DNA of 64,000 nt from Leucobacter tenebrionis (GCF_019884725.1 NZ_CP082322.1:3286001-3350000); one strand, 5' to 3'; positions 39,601 to 49,120 are shown, counted from the first letter of the stretch. Translations and numbers: made by a program. The notes: generated by a model from the letters alone, not told the origin.

Positions 39601-41208
39601 GTGAGTACCGGAGATGCCCTGAGCATCCGACCGCAGCATCCCGCACCCGCCCGGCTCGACGAGCTGGCGGTGCGCTTCGCACTCGAACCCCGCGGCGAGA
39701 CCGCGGACCTCGCCGTCACGGGGGTCACCCTCGACTCGCGCGATGTGCGCCCGGGGGATCTCTACGCCGCGCTCCCGGGGGCCCGCCGGCACGGTGCGTC
39801 GTTCGCCCGGCAGGCGGAGGCCTCGGGTGCGGTCGCGATCCTCACCGACGACGAGGGCGAGCGCATCGCGCGCGAGGCGGGAACCGCGCTGCCGATCCTC
39901 GTCTCCGAGCAGCACCCGCGCGAGATCCTCGGCGAGGTCGCCGCGAAGATCTACGGCACCGGTGCTCACGGCACCGATGCTCACGGTACCGATGCTCACG
40001 GCGCCGGCGACTTCGCCGCCAAGATCTTCGGGATCACCGGCACGAACGGCAAGACGAGCGTCGTGTACCTGCTCGCCGAGCTGCTGCGAGCAGCCGGCTT
40101 CACGCCGGGCCTGAGCTCGACCGCCGAGCGGCGGATCGGCGATGAGGTGATCGTCTCCGATCTCACGAGCCCGGAGGCTCCCGAGCTGCACGCGCTGCTC
40201 GCCCGGATGGGGGAGAAGGGCGTCGACGGTGTGGCGCTCGAGGTCTCCGCGCACGCGGTCGAGCGGCACCGCATCGACGGCGTGCGCTTCGACGTGGTCG
40301 CCTTCAACAACTTCTCGCAGGACCATCTCGACGACTTCGGCGACATGGAGAGCTACTTCGCCGCGAAGCTCGCGCTCTTCTCGCCCGAGCACGCCGAGCG
40401 GGGCGTGGTGGTGGTCGACTCGCCGTACGGGCAGCGGATCGCGCGGGAATCGCGGATCCCGGTCACCCGGCTGGCGACGGAGTACGGGCAGGACGCCGAT
40501 TGGCACCTCGCGGTCACGCGGCAGACGATCGACGGGGTGTCGTTCGTGCTGCAGGGCCCGGGCGGTGCGCACTTCCGCGGCAGCGTTCCGATGTTCGGCC
40601 GGTTCATGGCGGAGAACGCCGCGCTCGCGCTCATCATGCTGCACGAGGCCGGCGTGCCGCTCGAGCGCGTCGAGGCCGGGCTCGAGCACGGCCGGATCCC
40701 CGTCTACATCCCGGGCCGCCTCGAGGCGATGAACCCGAAGCTGCCACTCGAGGCCGGCCCCCGCTTCTACGTCGACTACGGGCACACCCCCGGGGCCTTC
40801 GCCGCCATGCTCGACGCGCTCGGCGAGGTGGCTCCCGGCAGGATCATCTTCATGTTCGGCGCCGACGGCGATCGCGACACCACGAAGCGCGAGGAGATGG
40901 GGCGGATCGCGGCGGCGGGATCCGATGTCCTCATCGTCTGCGACTACCACCCGCGCTCCGAACCGCCCGAGGCGATCCGCGCGCAGCTCATCGCGGGGGC
41001 GCGCTCGGCGAATCGCGCGGAGGTGATCGAGGAGGGGGACCCGCGCGCCGCGATCCGTCTCGCCATTTCGCTCGCCCGAGCCGGTGACGTTATCCTGTAT
41101 GCCGGTCCCGGACACGAGGACTATCAGGAAGTCGCCGGTCAGCATCTGCCGTACTCGGCGCGTGATGAGGTACGCGGGGCGCTCCGCGAGGCAGGATTGC
41201 TTCCGTGA
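39601..41208 (+). CDS. murE: UDP-MurNAc-tripeptide synthetase MurE (atypical acceptor motif)
   Basis: A 535-residue Mur ligase that adds the third amino acid to UDP-MurNAc-Ala-Glu. GITGTNGKTS (P-loop, K151) is present. The motif that is DNPR in diaminopimelate enzymes reads D448-Y-H-P-R452, and the KGHE-like motif reads GPGHEDYQE; the DYAHTPD motif is DYGHTPG. A three-fold 15-bp tandem repeat (39955-39999) inserts GTGAH/GTDAH/GTDAH (residues 119-133) before the P-loop. The start is GTG 39601. Microbacteriaceae often have position-3 residues other than diaminopimelate, so substrate specificity may differ. The chemistry is clear; the amino acid added is not. Confidence 0.9.
   Translation: MSTGDALSIRPQHPAPARLDELAVRFALEPRGETADLAVTGVTLDSRDVRPGDLYAALPGARRHGASFARQAEASGAVAILTDDEGERIAREAGTALPILVSEQHPREILGEVAAKIYGTGAHGTDAHGTDAHGAGDFAAKIFGITGTNGKTSVVYLLAELLRAAGFTPGLSSTAERRIGDEVIVSDLTSPEAPELHALLARMGEKGVDGVALEVSAHAVERHRIDGVRFDVVAFNNFSQDHLDDFGDMESYFAAKLALFSPEHAERGVVVVDSPYGQRIARESRIPVTRLATEYGQDADWHLAVTRQTIDGVSFVLQGPGGAHFRGSVPMFGRFMAENAALALIMLHEAGVPLERVEAGLEHGRIPVYIPGRLEAMNPKLPLEAGPRFYVDYGHTPGAFAAMLDALGEVAPGRIIFMFGADGDRDTTKREEMGRIAAAGSDVLIVCDYHPRSEPPEAIRAQLIAGARSANRAEVIEEGDPRAAIRLAISLARAGDVILYAGPGHEDYQEVAGQHLPYSARDEVRGALREAGLLP
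39955..39999 (+). repeat. 15-bp tandem repeat within murE (3 copies)
   Basis: GGCACCGGTGCTCAC, GGCACCGATGCTCAC and GGTACCGATGCTCAC follow one another exactly in frame and encode GTGAH, GTDAH, GTDAH. Copies 2 and 3 differ by one base. Confidence 0.9.
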
Positions 41209-42656
41209 TTGAACTGACGTTGGAAGAGGTCGCGCTCGCGACCGGCGGACGACTGGTGCCGGGATCGGGCGAACCCCGAGCCACCGTGCGAGGCGAGTCG
41301 CAGACCGACTCGCGCGAGGTGCGGCCCGGGCAGATCTTCTTCGCCCGCCGCGGCGAGGAGACCGACGGTCATCTGTTCGCCGGCAAGGCGGTCGAGGCGG
41401 GGGTCGCGTTGCTCGTCGTCGAGCGGGAGCTCGACGAGCGTGAACTCAGTGTCGAGCGGGAGCTCGACGAGCGCGTGCCGCAGATCGTGGTCGCCGACAG
41501 CACCGCCGCGCTCGGCGCCCTCGCGACCGAGGTGGTTCGTCGCGTGCGCGCCCGCGGGGAGCTGACGATCGTGGGGATCACGGGATCCAACGGCAAGACC
41601 ACCACCAAGAACCTCGTGGCCGCGATGGCGGAGCGGATCGGGCCGACGGTCGCCTCCGCGAAGTCGTTCAACAACGAGGTGGGCGGTCCGCTCACCATGC
41701 TGCGCGTCGACGACACGACCCGCACGCTCGTCGCTGAGATGGGGGCGAGCGCCGAGGGGGAGATCGCGAGGCTCACCGCGATGGCCCCGCCGCACATCGG
41801 CGTGGTGCTCTCGGTCGGCCTCGCGCACGCGGGGGAGTTCGGGGGCATCGAGACGACGTTCCGCACGAAGAGCGAGATGGTGCGCGACCTCCCCGAGAGC
41901 GCCGTGGCGGTGCTCAACCGCGACGACCCCCGCGTCTCGCAGATGGCCGAGCTCACCCGCGCCCGCGTGCTCTGGTTCGGGCTGCACCCCGAGGCGCACG
42001 TGCGCGCGAGCGACGTCGACGCCTCGGCCGACGGCACCCGATTCACGCTGCACGCCGCGCTGCCTGGCCGCGATGTCGAGTCGCTGCCCGTGCACTTTCG
42101 CGTGCTCGGCGAGCACCACGTGATGAACGCCCTGGCAGCCGCAGCCATCGGTCTCGAGCTCGGGCTGCCGCTCCCGGCTATCGTCGAGGAGCTCGAGGCC
42201 GCCGCGCTCGCAGCCCCCGGTCGCATGCAGGTGCTCGGGGGTCGCGACGACATCACGATCATCAACGACGCGTACAACGCCAGCCCCGACTCGATGAGCG
42301 CCGCCCTGCGCACGCTCGCGCAGATCCGCAAGCCCGAGGGCCGCACGGTGGCGGTGCTCGGCGCGATGAGCGAGCTCGGGGAGTACTCGATCGAGGAGCA
42401 CATCCGGATCGGCCTGCAGGCCGTGCGCCTGCGCATCTCCGAGCTGGTCGTCGTCGGCAAGGAGGCGCGCCACCTGCACATCAGCGCCATCAACGAGGGG
42501 TCGTGGGACGGCGAGAGCGTGTTCTTCGAGTCCAAGGACGAGGCCTACGACTACCTGCTCCGCACGCTGCAGCCGCACGACACCGTGCTGGTGAAATCCT
42601 CGAACGCGGCGGGCCTGCAGTCCCTCGGCGACCGACTGGGGGAGGCCTACGCATGA
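41205..42656 (+). CDS. murF: UDP-MurNAc-pentapeptide synthetase MurF
   Basis: A 483-residue Mur ligase that adds D-Ala-D-Ala. The P-loop is [13 protein letters not shown], followed by the middle domain with [12 protein letters not shown] and [13 protein letters not shown]. An 11-residue in-frame duplication (VERELDER twice, about residues 72-91) is caused by a 23-bp direct repeat at 41418 and 41451. The gene starts GTG 41205 in a 4-base overlap with murE. Confidence 0.95.
   Translation: MIELTLEEVALATGGRLVPGSGEPRATVRGESQTDSREVRPGQIFFARRGEETDGHLFAGKAVEAGVALLVVERELDERELSVERELDERVPQIVVADSTAALGALATEVVRRVRARGELTIVGITGSNGKTTTKNLVAAMAERIGPTVASAKSFNNEVGGPLTMLRVDDTTRTLVAEMGASAEGEIARLTAMAPPHIGVVLSVGLAHAGEFGGIETTFRTKSEMVRDLPESAVAVLNRDDPRVSQMAELTRARVLWFGLHPEAHVRASDVDASADGTRFTLHAALPGRDVESLPVHFRVLGEHHVMNALAAAAIGLELGLPLPAIVEELEAAALAAPGRMQVLGGRDDITIINDAYNASPDSMSAALRTLAQIRKPEGRTVAVLGAMSELGEYSIEEHIRIGLQAVRLRISELVVVGKEARHLHISAINEGSWDGESVFFESKDEAYDYLLRTLQPHDTVLVKSSNAAGLQSLGDRLGEAYA
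41418..41473 (+). repeat. In-frame direct repeat within murF
   Basis: A 23-base sequence at 41418-41440 recurs exactly at 41451-41473 (33-base period), duplicating VERELDER in the protein. Confidence 0.9.
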
Positions 42657-43735
42657 TCGCGCTCCTGATCGCCGGCGGCTTCTCGCTGCTGTACTCGCTG
42701 CTGCTCACACCGCTCTTCGTGCGGGGCTTCAACCGCCTGCGCTGGGGGCAGCCGATCCGCGTCGACGGGCCCAAGGAGCACGAGGTGAAGCGCGGCACGC
42801 CCACGATGGGCGGCCTCATCTTCCTCTCGGGCTCCGTCATCGCCTACTTCGTCGGCAAGCTGGTGATGCGCGAGACACCGTCGCCCTCGGCGCTGCTCGT
42901 GATCCTCATGGCGGTGGGCGCCGGCCTCGTCGGGTTCATCGACGACTTCATGAAGGCCCGGCTGCAGAACTCGGCCGGACTGAACGGCTGGGCGAAGATC
43001 GTGGGCCAGGTCGTGATCGCCGTCGCCTTCGCGCTGCTCGGGCTGCGGTTCGCGAACGAGGCCGGGATCTCGCCGGTCTCGACGAGCATCTCGCTCTTCC
43101 GCGACACCTCGTTCGACTTCATGGCGCTCGGCGCGGTCGCGGGCATCGTCCTGTTCATCATCTGGATCATGGTGATCGTCACGGCGACCACCAACGCGGT
43201 CAACGTGACCGACGGCCTCGACGGCCTCGCTGCGGGCGCCGCGATCTTCGCGTTCGGCGCCTACCTCGTGATCGGCTTCTGGCAGGGTGCGCAGAGCTGC
43301 GCGATCGCTGTGGAACCCGGCTGCTACGATGTGCGCGACCCGATGGATCTCGCGGTCATCGCCGCCGCCTTCCTCGGCGGGCTCGCGGGGTTCCTCTGGT
43401 GGAACACCAACCCGGCCAAGGTGTTCATGGGCGATACCGGTTCGATGGCGATCGGCGGCGCGATCGCCGCTCTCGCGATCCTCACCCGCACCGAGATCCT
43501 GCTCGTGCTCGTCGGCGGCCTCTTCATCATCGAGACCGGATCGGTGATCCTGCAGCGCCTCTACTTCAAGGTGACGAAGGGCAAGCGCATCTTCCTGATG
43601 AGCCCGATCCATCACCACTTCGAGCTCAAGGGCTGGGCCGAGGTCACGGTCGTGGTGCGGTTCTGGATCGTCGCCGGCCTGTTCGCGATCGCGGGCGTCG
43701 GCGCGTTCTACGGCGAATGGCTGCTGCAGCAGTGA
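42653..43735 (+). CDS. mraY: Phospho-MurNAc-pentapeptide translocase MraY
   Basis: A 360-residue enzyme with ten membrane helices that transfers phospho-MurNAc-pentapeptide to undecaprenyl phosphate, forming lipid I. Conserved blocks are [26 protein letters not shown], the [15 protein letters not shown] motif and the ending [18 protein letters not shown] 42653 overlaps the murF end by 4 bases. Confidence 0.95.
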   Translation: MIALLIAGGFSLLYSLLLTPLFVRGFNRLRWGQPIRVDGPKEHEVKRGTPTMGGLIFLSGSVIAYFVGKLVMRETPSPSALLVILMAVGAGLVGFIDDFMKARLQNSAGLNGWAKIVGQVVIAVAFALLGLRFANEAGISPVSTSISLFRDTSFDFMALGAVAGIVLFIIWIMVIVTATTNAVNVTDGLDGLAAGAAIFAFGAYLVIGFWQGAQSCAIAVEPGCYDVRDPMDLAVIAAAFLGGLAGFLWWNTNPAKVFMGDTGSMAIGGAIAALAILTRTEILLVLVGGLFIIETGSVILQRLYFKVTKGKRIFLMSPIHHHFELKGWAEVTVVVRFWIVAGLFAIAGVGAFYGEWLLQQ

Positions 43736-43746
43736 CGGAGCGGGAT

Positions 43747-45297
43747 ATGACTGAGACTTCTGGGGGCGGCATGGATGAGGCGGATCGGAGCGCCGAGCGG
43801 GTGCTCGCGCTGTCGAGCTGGCACGCCGACTGGTCGGGGCTGCGCGTCGCGGTGCTCGGGCTCGGCGTGACCGGGTTCTCGGTAGCCGACACCCTCGTGG
43901 AGCTCGGGTCGCGCGTGCGGGTCATCTACGGGGCGCCGGACGAGGATCGCGAGCGCCTGCTCGACGTCATCGGCTCCGAGCGGTTCTGCGCCGACAGCAA
44001 CCCCGAGCAGCTCGGCGACCTGGCCGCGTTCGGCCCCGACCTGGTGATCGTGTCGCCCGGCTACCGGCCGGACCACCCGCTCACGGCGTGGGCGGAGCAG
44101 CGCGGCATTCCCGTGTGGGGCGACATCGAGCTGGGATGGCGGCTGCGCGACAAGACGGATCGTGTCGCCGATTGGATCTGCATCACCGGCACCAACGGCA
44201 AGACGACCACGACGCAGCTCACCGCGCACATGCTCGTCGCGGGCGGGCTGCGCGCCACGCCGGCCGGCAACATCGGCACACCGATCCTCGACGCCCTGCG
44301 GGATCCGCAGGGGTACGACGCGATCGTCGTGGAGCTCTCGAGCTTCCAGCTGGAGCGCTTGCGCTTGGGATCCGGGGCCGGCGTCGTCTCGCCGTACGCG
44401 AGCGCCTGCCTCAACTTCGCCGATGATCACCTCGACTGGCACGGCGGGCCGGAGGCCTACTGGGCGGCGAAGGCGAAGGTGTACGAGCACACGCAGGTCG
44501 CATGCGTCTACAACCGGGCCGACGCCGAGACGGAGCGCATGGTCGAGGAGGCCGATGTCGTCGAGGGGGCGCGCGCCATCAGCTTCGGACTCGATTCTCC
44601 GCCGCCGAGCGGCTTCGGCGTGGTCGAGGGGATCCTCGTCGATCGCGGCTTCCACGCCGAGCGGCGCAGCGAGGCCTACGAGCTCGTGACCGTCGACGAA
44701 CTCGCCGACCGCGGCATCGCCGCGCCCCACATGGTGCAGAACGTGCTCGCCGCGAGCGCGCTCGCCCGCGCCCGCGGGGTCGAACCCGCTGAGATCGCCC
44801 AGGCGATCCTGAACTTCACTCCCGACGCGCACCGTGCCCAGCAGCTCGGCGAGCGCCTCGGCGCGCACTGGATCGACGACTCGAAGGCGACGAACGCGCA
44901 CGCCGCGGACGCGTCGCTGCGGGCGCTGCAGCGGGTCGTGTGGATCGTCGGCGGCCTGCTCAAGGGCGTGGACATCGGCGAGCTCGTCGCTGAGCACGCG
45001 CACCGGCTGCGCGGCGTCGTGGTGATCGGCTCCGAGCGTGCCGAGGTGCTGGCCGCTCTCGAGGCGCACGCCTCGGATGTGCCCCGCGTCGAGATCGTGC
45101 CCGAGCACTCGGGACGCGAGGATGTGCCGGCGGGATCGGCGGGCGAGGTGATGACCCGCGCCGTGCAGGCCGCAGCGTCGCTCGCGACCGCGGGGGACAC
45201 GGTGCTGCTCGCGCCGGCCGCCGCCTCCATGGATCAGTTCAAGGATTACCCAGATCGCGGCCGCCAGTTCCAGGCGGCCGTGAGCGAACTGGAGTGA
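43747..45297 (+). CDS. murD: UDP-MurNAc-L-alanine-D-glutamate ligase MurD
   Basis: A 516-residue Mur ligase. The N-terminal VAVLGLGVTGFSVADTL, the P-loop CITGTNGKTTTTQL and a late WIDDSKATNAHA motif mark MurD. The start at ATG 43747 has GGAG 6 bases upstream; an earlier GTG 43732 would add a few residues. It adds D-glutamate in peptidoglycan synthesis. It overlaps the next gene or lies just before it. Confidence 0.94.
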   Translation: MTETSGGGMDEADRSAERVLALSSWHADWSGLRVAVLGLGVTGFSVADTLVELGSRVRVIYGAPDEDRERLLDVIGSERFCADSNPEQLGDLAAFGPDLVIVSPGYRPDHPLTAWAEQRGIPVWGDIELGWRLRDKTDRVADWICITGTNGKTTTTQLTAHMLVAGGLRATPAGNIGTPILDALRDPQGYDAIVVELSSFQLERLRLGSGAGVVSPYASACLNFADDHLDWHGGPEAYWAAKAKVYEHTQVACVYNRADAETERMVEEADVVEGARAISFGLDSPPPSGFGVVEGILVDRGFHAERRSEAYELVTVDELADRGIAAPHMVQNVLAASALARARGVEPAEIAQAILNFTPDAHRAQQLGERLGAHWIDDSKATNAHAADASLRALQRVVWIVGGLLKGVDIGELVAEHAHRLRGVVVIGSERAEVLAALEAHASDVPRVEIVPEHSGREDVPAGSAGEVMTRAVQAAASLATAGDTVLLAPAAASMDQFKDYPDRGRQFQAAVSELE

Positions 45298-45302
45298 GCG
45301 GT

Positions 45303-46526
45303 ATGGCTCCCGAAACGCCGGAGCCGTCGGCGCGCGTTCCCGGCCAATCCCGCATCAGCCTCGGGGCCATGCTGCGCACGGGATCCGATCCCACGGTGGC
45401 CGCGCTCTACGCGATCACGGCGCTGCTCGTCGGTTTCGGGCTGATCATGGTGCTGTCCGCATCGTCGGTGACGTCGTTCGTCAACGAGCAGGGGTCGTTC
45501 GGCGGCTTCTGGCGCCAGGCGACCTTCGCGATCATCGGGATCCCGCTCATGCTCATCGCCGCGGCGATGCCGGTGACGTTCTGGAAGCGGTGGGCGTGGG
45601 TGCTGCTCGGCTTCGGCATCCTGCTGCAGCTGCTGGTGTTCACGCCGCTCGGCTACTCGCTCTACGGCAACCGCAACTGGATCCAGATCGGCGGCTTCAC
45701 CGCGCAGCCCTCGGAGGCGCTGAAGCTGGCCCTCGTCGTGTGGGTCGGGGCGGTGCTGCAGCGCAAGGAGCCCCTGCTCGGGCAGATGCGGCACGAGGTG
45801 ATCCCGATCATCGTGCCGGGCGCGCTGATCGCGCTGGGCGTCGTGCTGCTCGGGCGCGACCTGGGCACCGTGCTGATCATGGCCGCGATGGTGTTCGGCG
45901 CGATGTACTTCGGGGGGATCAGCTGGAAGACGCTCGGGGTGACGGCCCTCGGCGGTGCGCTCGCGGTCGTGCTCTTCGTCGTGACGAGCCCCAACCGCAT
46001 GGCGCGTCTGCTCAGCCACGCGGGGCAGACCGACGACTACAGCGGCCTCGACTGGCAATCGACGCACGGCATGTGGGCGCTCGCGAGCGGGGGGCTCTTC
46101 GGCGTCGGGCTCGGCAATTCGAAGGCGAAGTGGTCGTGGTTGCCGGCCGCAGACAACGACTACATCTTCGCCATCATCGGAGAGGAGCTCGGCCTCATCG
46201 GCGCGCTGCTCGTGATCGTGCTCTTCATCGTGCTCATGATCGTCATGCTGCGGGTGATCACCCGCGCTCGCGACCGCTTCGGACGCGCTGTCGTCGGCGG
46301 GATTATGGTGTGGATCGTCGGCCAGGCCTTCGTGAACATCGGCGTGGTGATCAAGGTGTTCCCCGTGCTGGGGGTGCCGCTGCCGCTCATCAGCGCGGGC
46401 GGCACGGCGCTCATCGCGTGTCTCGCGGCGATCGGCGTCGTCATCTCCATCGCGCGCGACGGCGCGCAGTACCAGGCGGAGCTCGAGGCCGCCGCACCCG
46501 TAGGAAGGACCCGAGGTACCCGATGA
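45303..46526 (+). CDS. ftsW: Lipid II polymerase FtsW
   Basis: A SEDS-family glycosyltransferase of about 407 residues with ten membrane helices. Conserved segments are GNRNWIQIGGFTAQPSEALKLALV, the DLGTVLIM loop and the PFISAGGTAL-like motif (here LPLISAGGTALIACL). It polymerises septal peptidoglycan with FtsI. ATG 45303 has GGAG 8 bases upstream; GTG 45294 is an alternative overlapping the murD stop. Confidence 0.94.
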   Translation: MAPETPEPSARVPGQSRISLGAMLRTGSDPTVAALYAITALLVGFGLIMVLSASSVTSFVNEQGSFGGFWRQATFAIIGIPLMLIAAAMPVTFWKRWAWVLLGFGILLQLLVFTPLGYSLYGNRNWIQIGGFTAQPSEALKLALVVWVGAVLQRKEPLLGQMRHEVIPIIVPGALIALGVVLLGRDLGTVLIMAAMVFGAMYFGGISWKTLGVTALGGALAVVLFVVTSPNRMARLLSHAGQTDDYSGLDWQSTHGMWALASGGLFGVGLGNSKAKWSWLPAADNDYIFAIIGEELGLIGALLVIVLFIVLMIVMLRVITRARDRFGRAVVGGIMVWIVGQAFVNIGVVIKVFPVLGVPLPLISAGGTALIACLAAIGVVISIARDGAQYQAELEAAAPVGRTRGTR

Positions 46527-47599
46527 CCCGCTACCTGCTCGCCGGAGGCGGCACCGCCGGACACGTCAACCCGCTGCTCGCCCTCGCCGATCTCATCAGA
46601 GCCGAGGAATCGGACGCCGAGATCGTCGTGCTGGGCACCCGGGAAGGGCTCGAGGCACGGCTCGTGCCGGAGCGCGGGTACGAGCTCGTGCACATCGAGC
46701 GGCTCCCGTTCCCGCGCCGCCCGAACCTCGCCGCGCTGCGGTTCCCCGTCCGGTTCGCGCGCGCCGTGCGCGAGACCCGCGCGCTCATCCGCGAGCGCTC
46801 CATCGACGTGGTCGTCGGGTTCGGCGGATACGCCTCGGCGCCGGCCTATCGCGCGGGCGCCAAGGAGGGCGTGCCCGTCGTGATCCACGAGGCGAACGCG
46901 AAGCCCGGCATGGCGAACAAGCTTGGGGCGCGCAGTACCCCGTACGTTGCGGTGACGTTCGAGGGCACGCCCATCGACGGCGCCCGGGTGACCGGGATGC
47001 CGTTGCGCCCCGAGATCACGGGCCTCGACCGAGCGGGCCTGCGCGCCTCCGCGCGCGAGCACTTCGGCCTCGACCCCGAGAAGCGCACGCTGCTCGTCAC
47101 CGGTGGCTCGCTCGGCGCGCGCGCGATCAACCGCGGCATCTCGGGCTCTGCGGCCGAGATCGTCGCCTCGGGCGTGCAGGTGCTGCACATCTGGGGCGGG
47201 CTCACCGAGGTCGAGGATCCCGGGGTGCCCGGCTACACGGTGATCCCGTACTGCGACCGCATGGACCTCGCGCTCTCGGCCTGCGACCTGGCGGTGTCGC
47301 GCGCCGGCTCCACGACCGTGAGCGAACTCGCCGGGCTCGGCATTCCAGCCGTCTTCGTGCCCTACAGCTATGGAAACGGCGAGCAGCGGTTCAACGCGGC
47401 GGGCGTGGTGTCGGCGGGCGGAGCGCTGATGGTCGAGGACGAAGAGCTCACACCCGAATGGGTGCGCGGCACGCTGCTGCCGCTCGTCCGTGACGAGGTG
47501 CGCCTCGCCGCCATGTCGGAGCGCGCCCGCGGCGCCGGGACGCTCGACGGCACGGCGCGGCTGCTCGAGCTGGTGCGGGAGGCACTCGCGGCGCGCTGA
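46523..47599 (+). CDS. murG: Lipid II synthase MurG
   Basis: A 358-residue GT28 glycosyltransferase making lipid II from lipid I. The N-terminal GGGTAGHVNPLLALA loop, GFGGYASAPAYRAG, EANAKPGMANK and the C-terminal SRAGSTTVSELAGLGIPAVFVPY are all family motifs. ATG 46523 overlaps the ftsW end by 4 bases. After its stop the order of the dcw cluster is broken by an accessory segment before murC. Confidence 0.96.
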   Translation: MTRYLLAGGGTAGHVNPLLALADLIRAEESDAEIVVLGTREGLEARLVPERGYELVHIERLPFPRRPNLAALRFPVRFARAVRETRALIRERSIDVVVGFGGYASAPAYRAGAKEGVPVVIHEANAKPGMANKLGARSTPYVAVTFEGTPIDGARVTGMPLRPEITGLDRAGLRASAREHFGLDPEKRTLLVTGGSLGARAINRGISGSAAEIVASGVQVLHIWGGLTEVEDPGVPGYTVIPYCDRMDLALSACDLAVSRAGSTTVSELAGLGIPAVFVPYSYGNGEQRFNAAGVVSAGGALMVEDEELTPEWVRGTLLPLVRDEVRLAAMSERARGAGTLDGTARLLELVREALAAR

Positions 47600-47837
47600 G
47601 CGCGGTGTCGGCCCGTTCCCTGCGCTGCGCGGCCCTGAACCTGCCGAACGGGTCGAAGAGAATATCGTCGACCCGCCGCAATTTCGGATCACGCCGTTCT
47701 TTCGGACCAGATCGCGGAATCCGATCCGAAAGAACGTCGTGATCCGAAGGAACGTCGTTTCCGAAAGAACGTCATGATCCGAAGGAACGTCGGGCACGAA
47801 GCAACCCTGCTGCCAAAGGAATCGCGGTGCGGGATGC
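47600..47837. repeat. Hairpin and tandem TCCGAA array downstream of murG
   Basis: A 21-bp inverted repeat (arms 47686-47706 and 47725-47745, 20 of 21 pairing) is followed by a 35-bp tandem duplication at 47725-47758 and 47760-47793, each unit made of two ~17-bp halves TCCGAARGAACGTC. Six TCCGAA/TTCGGA hexamers lie within 100 bases. A further CCCGTTC/GAACGGG pairing lies at about 47613-47652. The genes on each side converge. Confidence 0.85.
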
Positions 47838-48668
47838 TCAGCCGGCCTGTCTCAGATGCTTGCCGCGCGCGATCGCCGACAACACCGCCTCCTGCACCTG
47901 CTCCCAACGGTGGATGATGAGCGAGTAGGTCACGCGGATGATCTCGTATCCCTCGCGCCTCAGCTCGGCGTCGTGCAGGATGTCGGCGTCGCGCTGCGGC
48001 CCGGAGTGCTGCTTGCCGTCGACCTGCACGATGAGGCGCTCGCCGATGAGCACATCGACGCGGTGCCCGCTCAGGTGCGTCTGCACTCGGATCGGAAGGC
48101 GCAGCCAGCCCAGCCGCGACCGGAAGATGGTCTCGATCCCCGAATCGGAGAACGGGGTCGCGTGTCGCACCAGGTCGTGCAGGCGCGGGGAGGGGAGCGT
48201 TTCGAGCGCCTGGATCGAGGTCAGGCTCTGGTTCAGTGCGGAGTCTACGATCGCGAGAGCGGTCTCGTAGGGCTGACACTCAGCAACCAGCACGAGCACG
48301 TTCTCGAGCGGATCCTCCAGCAGCCCGGGTGCGCGGGGAGTCGGTGGGGCCCGCCAGTGCACCACCCCGGGCCCGCCTACCACGTGACTGTGCGGGTGCG
48401 GCGGGGCGTAGTGGGGGTGATCCGGGGTTTCGAGCACCCAGAGGCCGCGTCGCGCGGCCTGTGAGACGCAGCTCAACAGCAGGCCGCGTCCGGCCGCCGT
48501 CACGAGTTCGGGGTCGGCCCAGGGGAGGGCGACCCACCCTCTCCGTGGGCGCAGGACCTCGTCACGTTCGAAGGCCGCCCGCAGGTCTCGGCGGGTCACG
48601 CCGGCCCGGATGAGAACTGACGTGCGGGTGATCCCGCCGTGCTGTCGGAGGAGCGCTTTGAGTGTCAT
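47838..48668 (-). CDS. DUF559 (Vsr-like endonuclease fold) protein
   Basis: A 276-residue protein. The C-terminal ~90 residues match DUF559: RVDVLIGERLIVQVDGKQH, then DILHDAELRREGYEIIRVT and a closing helix. This is the catalytic core of Vsr-like/restriction-like nucleases (D, QVDGKQH). The N-terminal 110 residues include a helix-turn-helix-like AbiEi-type segment (GGITRTSVLIRAGVTRRDLRAAF...). The biological role is unknown. I chose ATG 48668 since the upstream extension is atypical. It lies inside the dcw cluster and is flanked by TCCGAA repeat clusters on both sides. Confidence 0.8.
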   Translation of the reverse strand: MTLKALLRQHGGITRTSVLIRAGVTRRDLRAAFERDEVLRPRRGWVALPWADPELVTAAGRGLLLSCVSQAARRGLWVLETPDHPHYAPPHPHSHVVGGPGVVHWRAPPTPRAPGLLEDPLENVLVLVAECQPYETALAIVDSALNQSLTSIQALETLPSPRLHDLVRHATPFSDSGIETIFRSRLGWLRLPIRVQTHLSGHRVDVLIGERLIVQVDGKQHSGPQRDADILHDAELRREGYEIIRVTYSLIIHRWEQVQEAVLSAIARGKHLRQAG

Positions 48669-49120
48669 GCGTCGAGGATGCCTCACGCGGAACCTCGTCG
48701 GAGGCCGTTGCGGCAATCTGTGGAGAACTCGGTGATGTCGCAACTGCGGCCGTGGCTGTGAGCGAAGTACTGGCCGGGGATCTGCACGGAGGAGGGGGCC
48801 CTTCGTTCGGACCCTGCCGCTCCTTCGGACCTGAACGCTGGGGTTTCATCCGAAATACGGGTGAGATCCGAATGACGGGACAGGGCGAGCTGCGGGGAGG
48901 GGAGGAAAGGAAGAGGGGAAGGGTGGGAGGGAAGGAAGATGGGAAGGGGATGGCCTAGTGCGGGGTGTTGGGTGCCGGTGCGGACGGCGCGGGGTAGGAT
49001 CACAGCATGTCACGGGTGCTGCTTCTTCGCCGCCGCGACGGGGCCTGAATCGACCGGTTCCCCGTCAGCGGCTGCGTCGTCGTGCCGGTCCACACTCGTC
49101 GAGACCGGAGACACCCGACC
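48669..49120. other. Intergenic region with TCCGAA hexamers and purine tract
   Basis: Four TCCGAA/TTCGGA hexamers lie at 48806-48872. From about 48893 to 48952 the plus strand is nearly all purine (GGGGAGGGGAGGAAAGGAAG...), with two T's. The sequence TAGGATCAC near 48993 could be a -10 for the MFS gene. I see no gene in this stretch. Confidence 0.6.

Noticed and set aside
39421..42578. Long minus-strand frames across murE and murF
   Set aside because: They are shadows in GC-rich sequence; the plus-strand Mur ligases have all the motifs.
47838..48668. DUF559 gene as a toxin-antitoxin or restriction-modification system
   Set aside because: There is no methyltransferase, second toxin gene or restriction subunit nearby. 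The AbiEi-like N-terminus alone is not enough.
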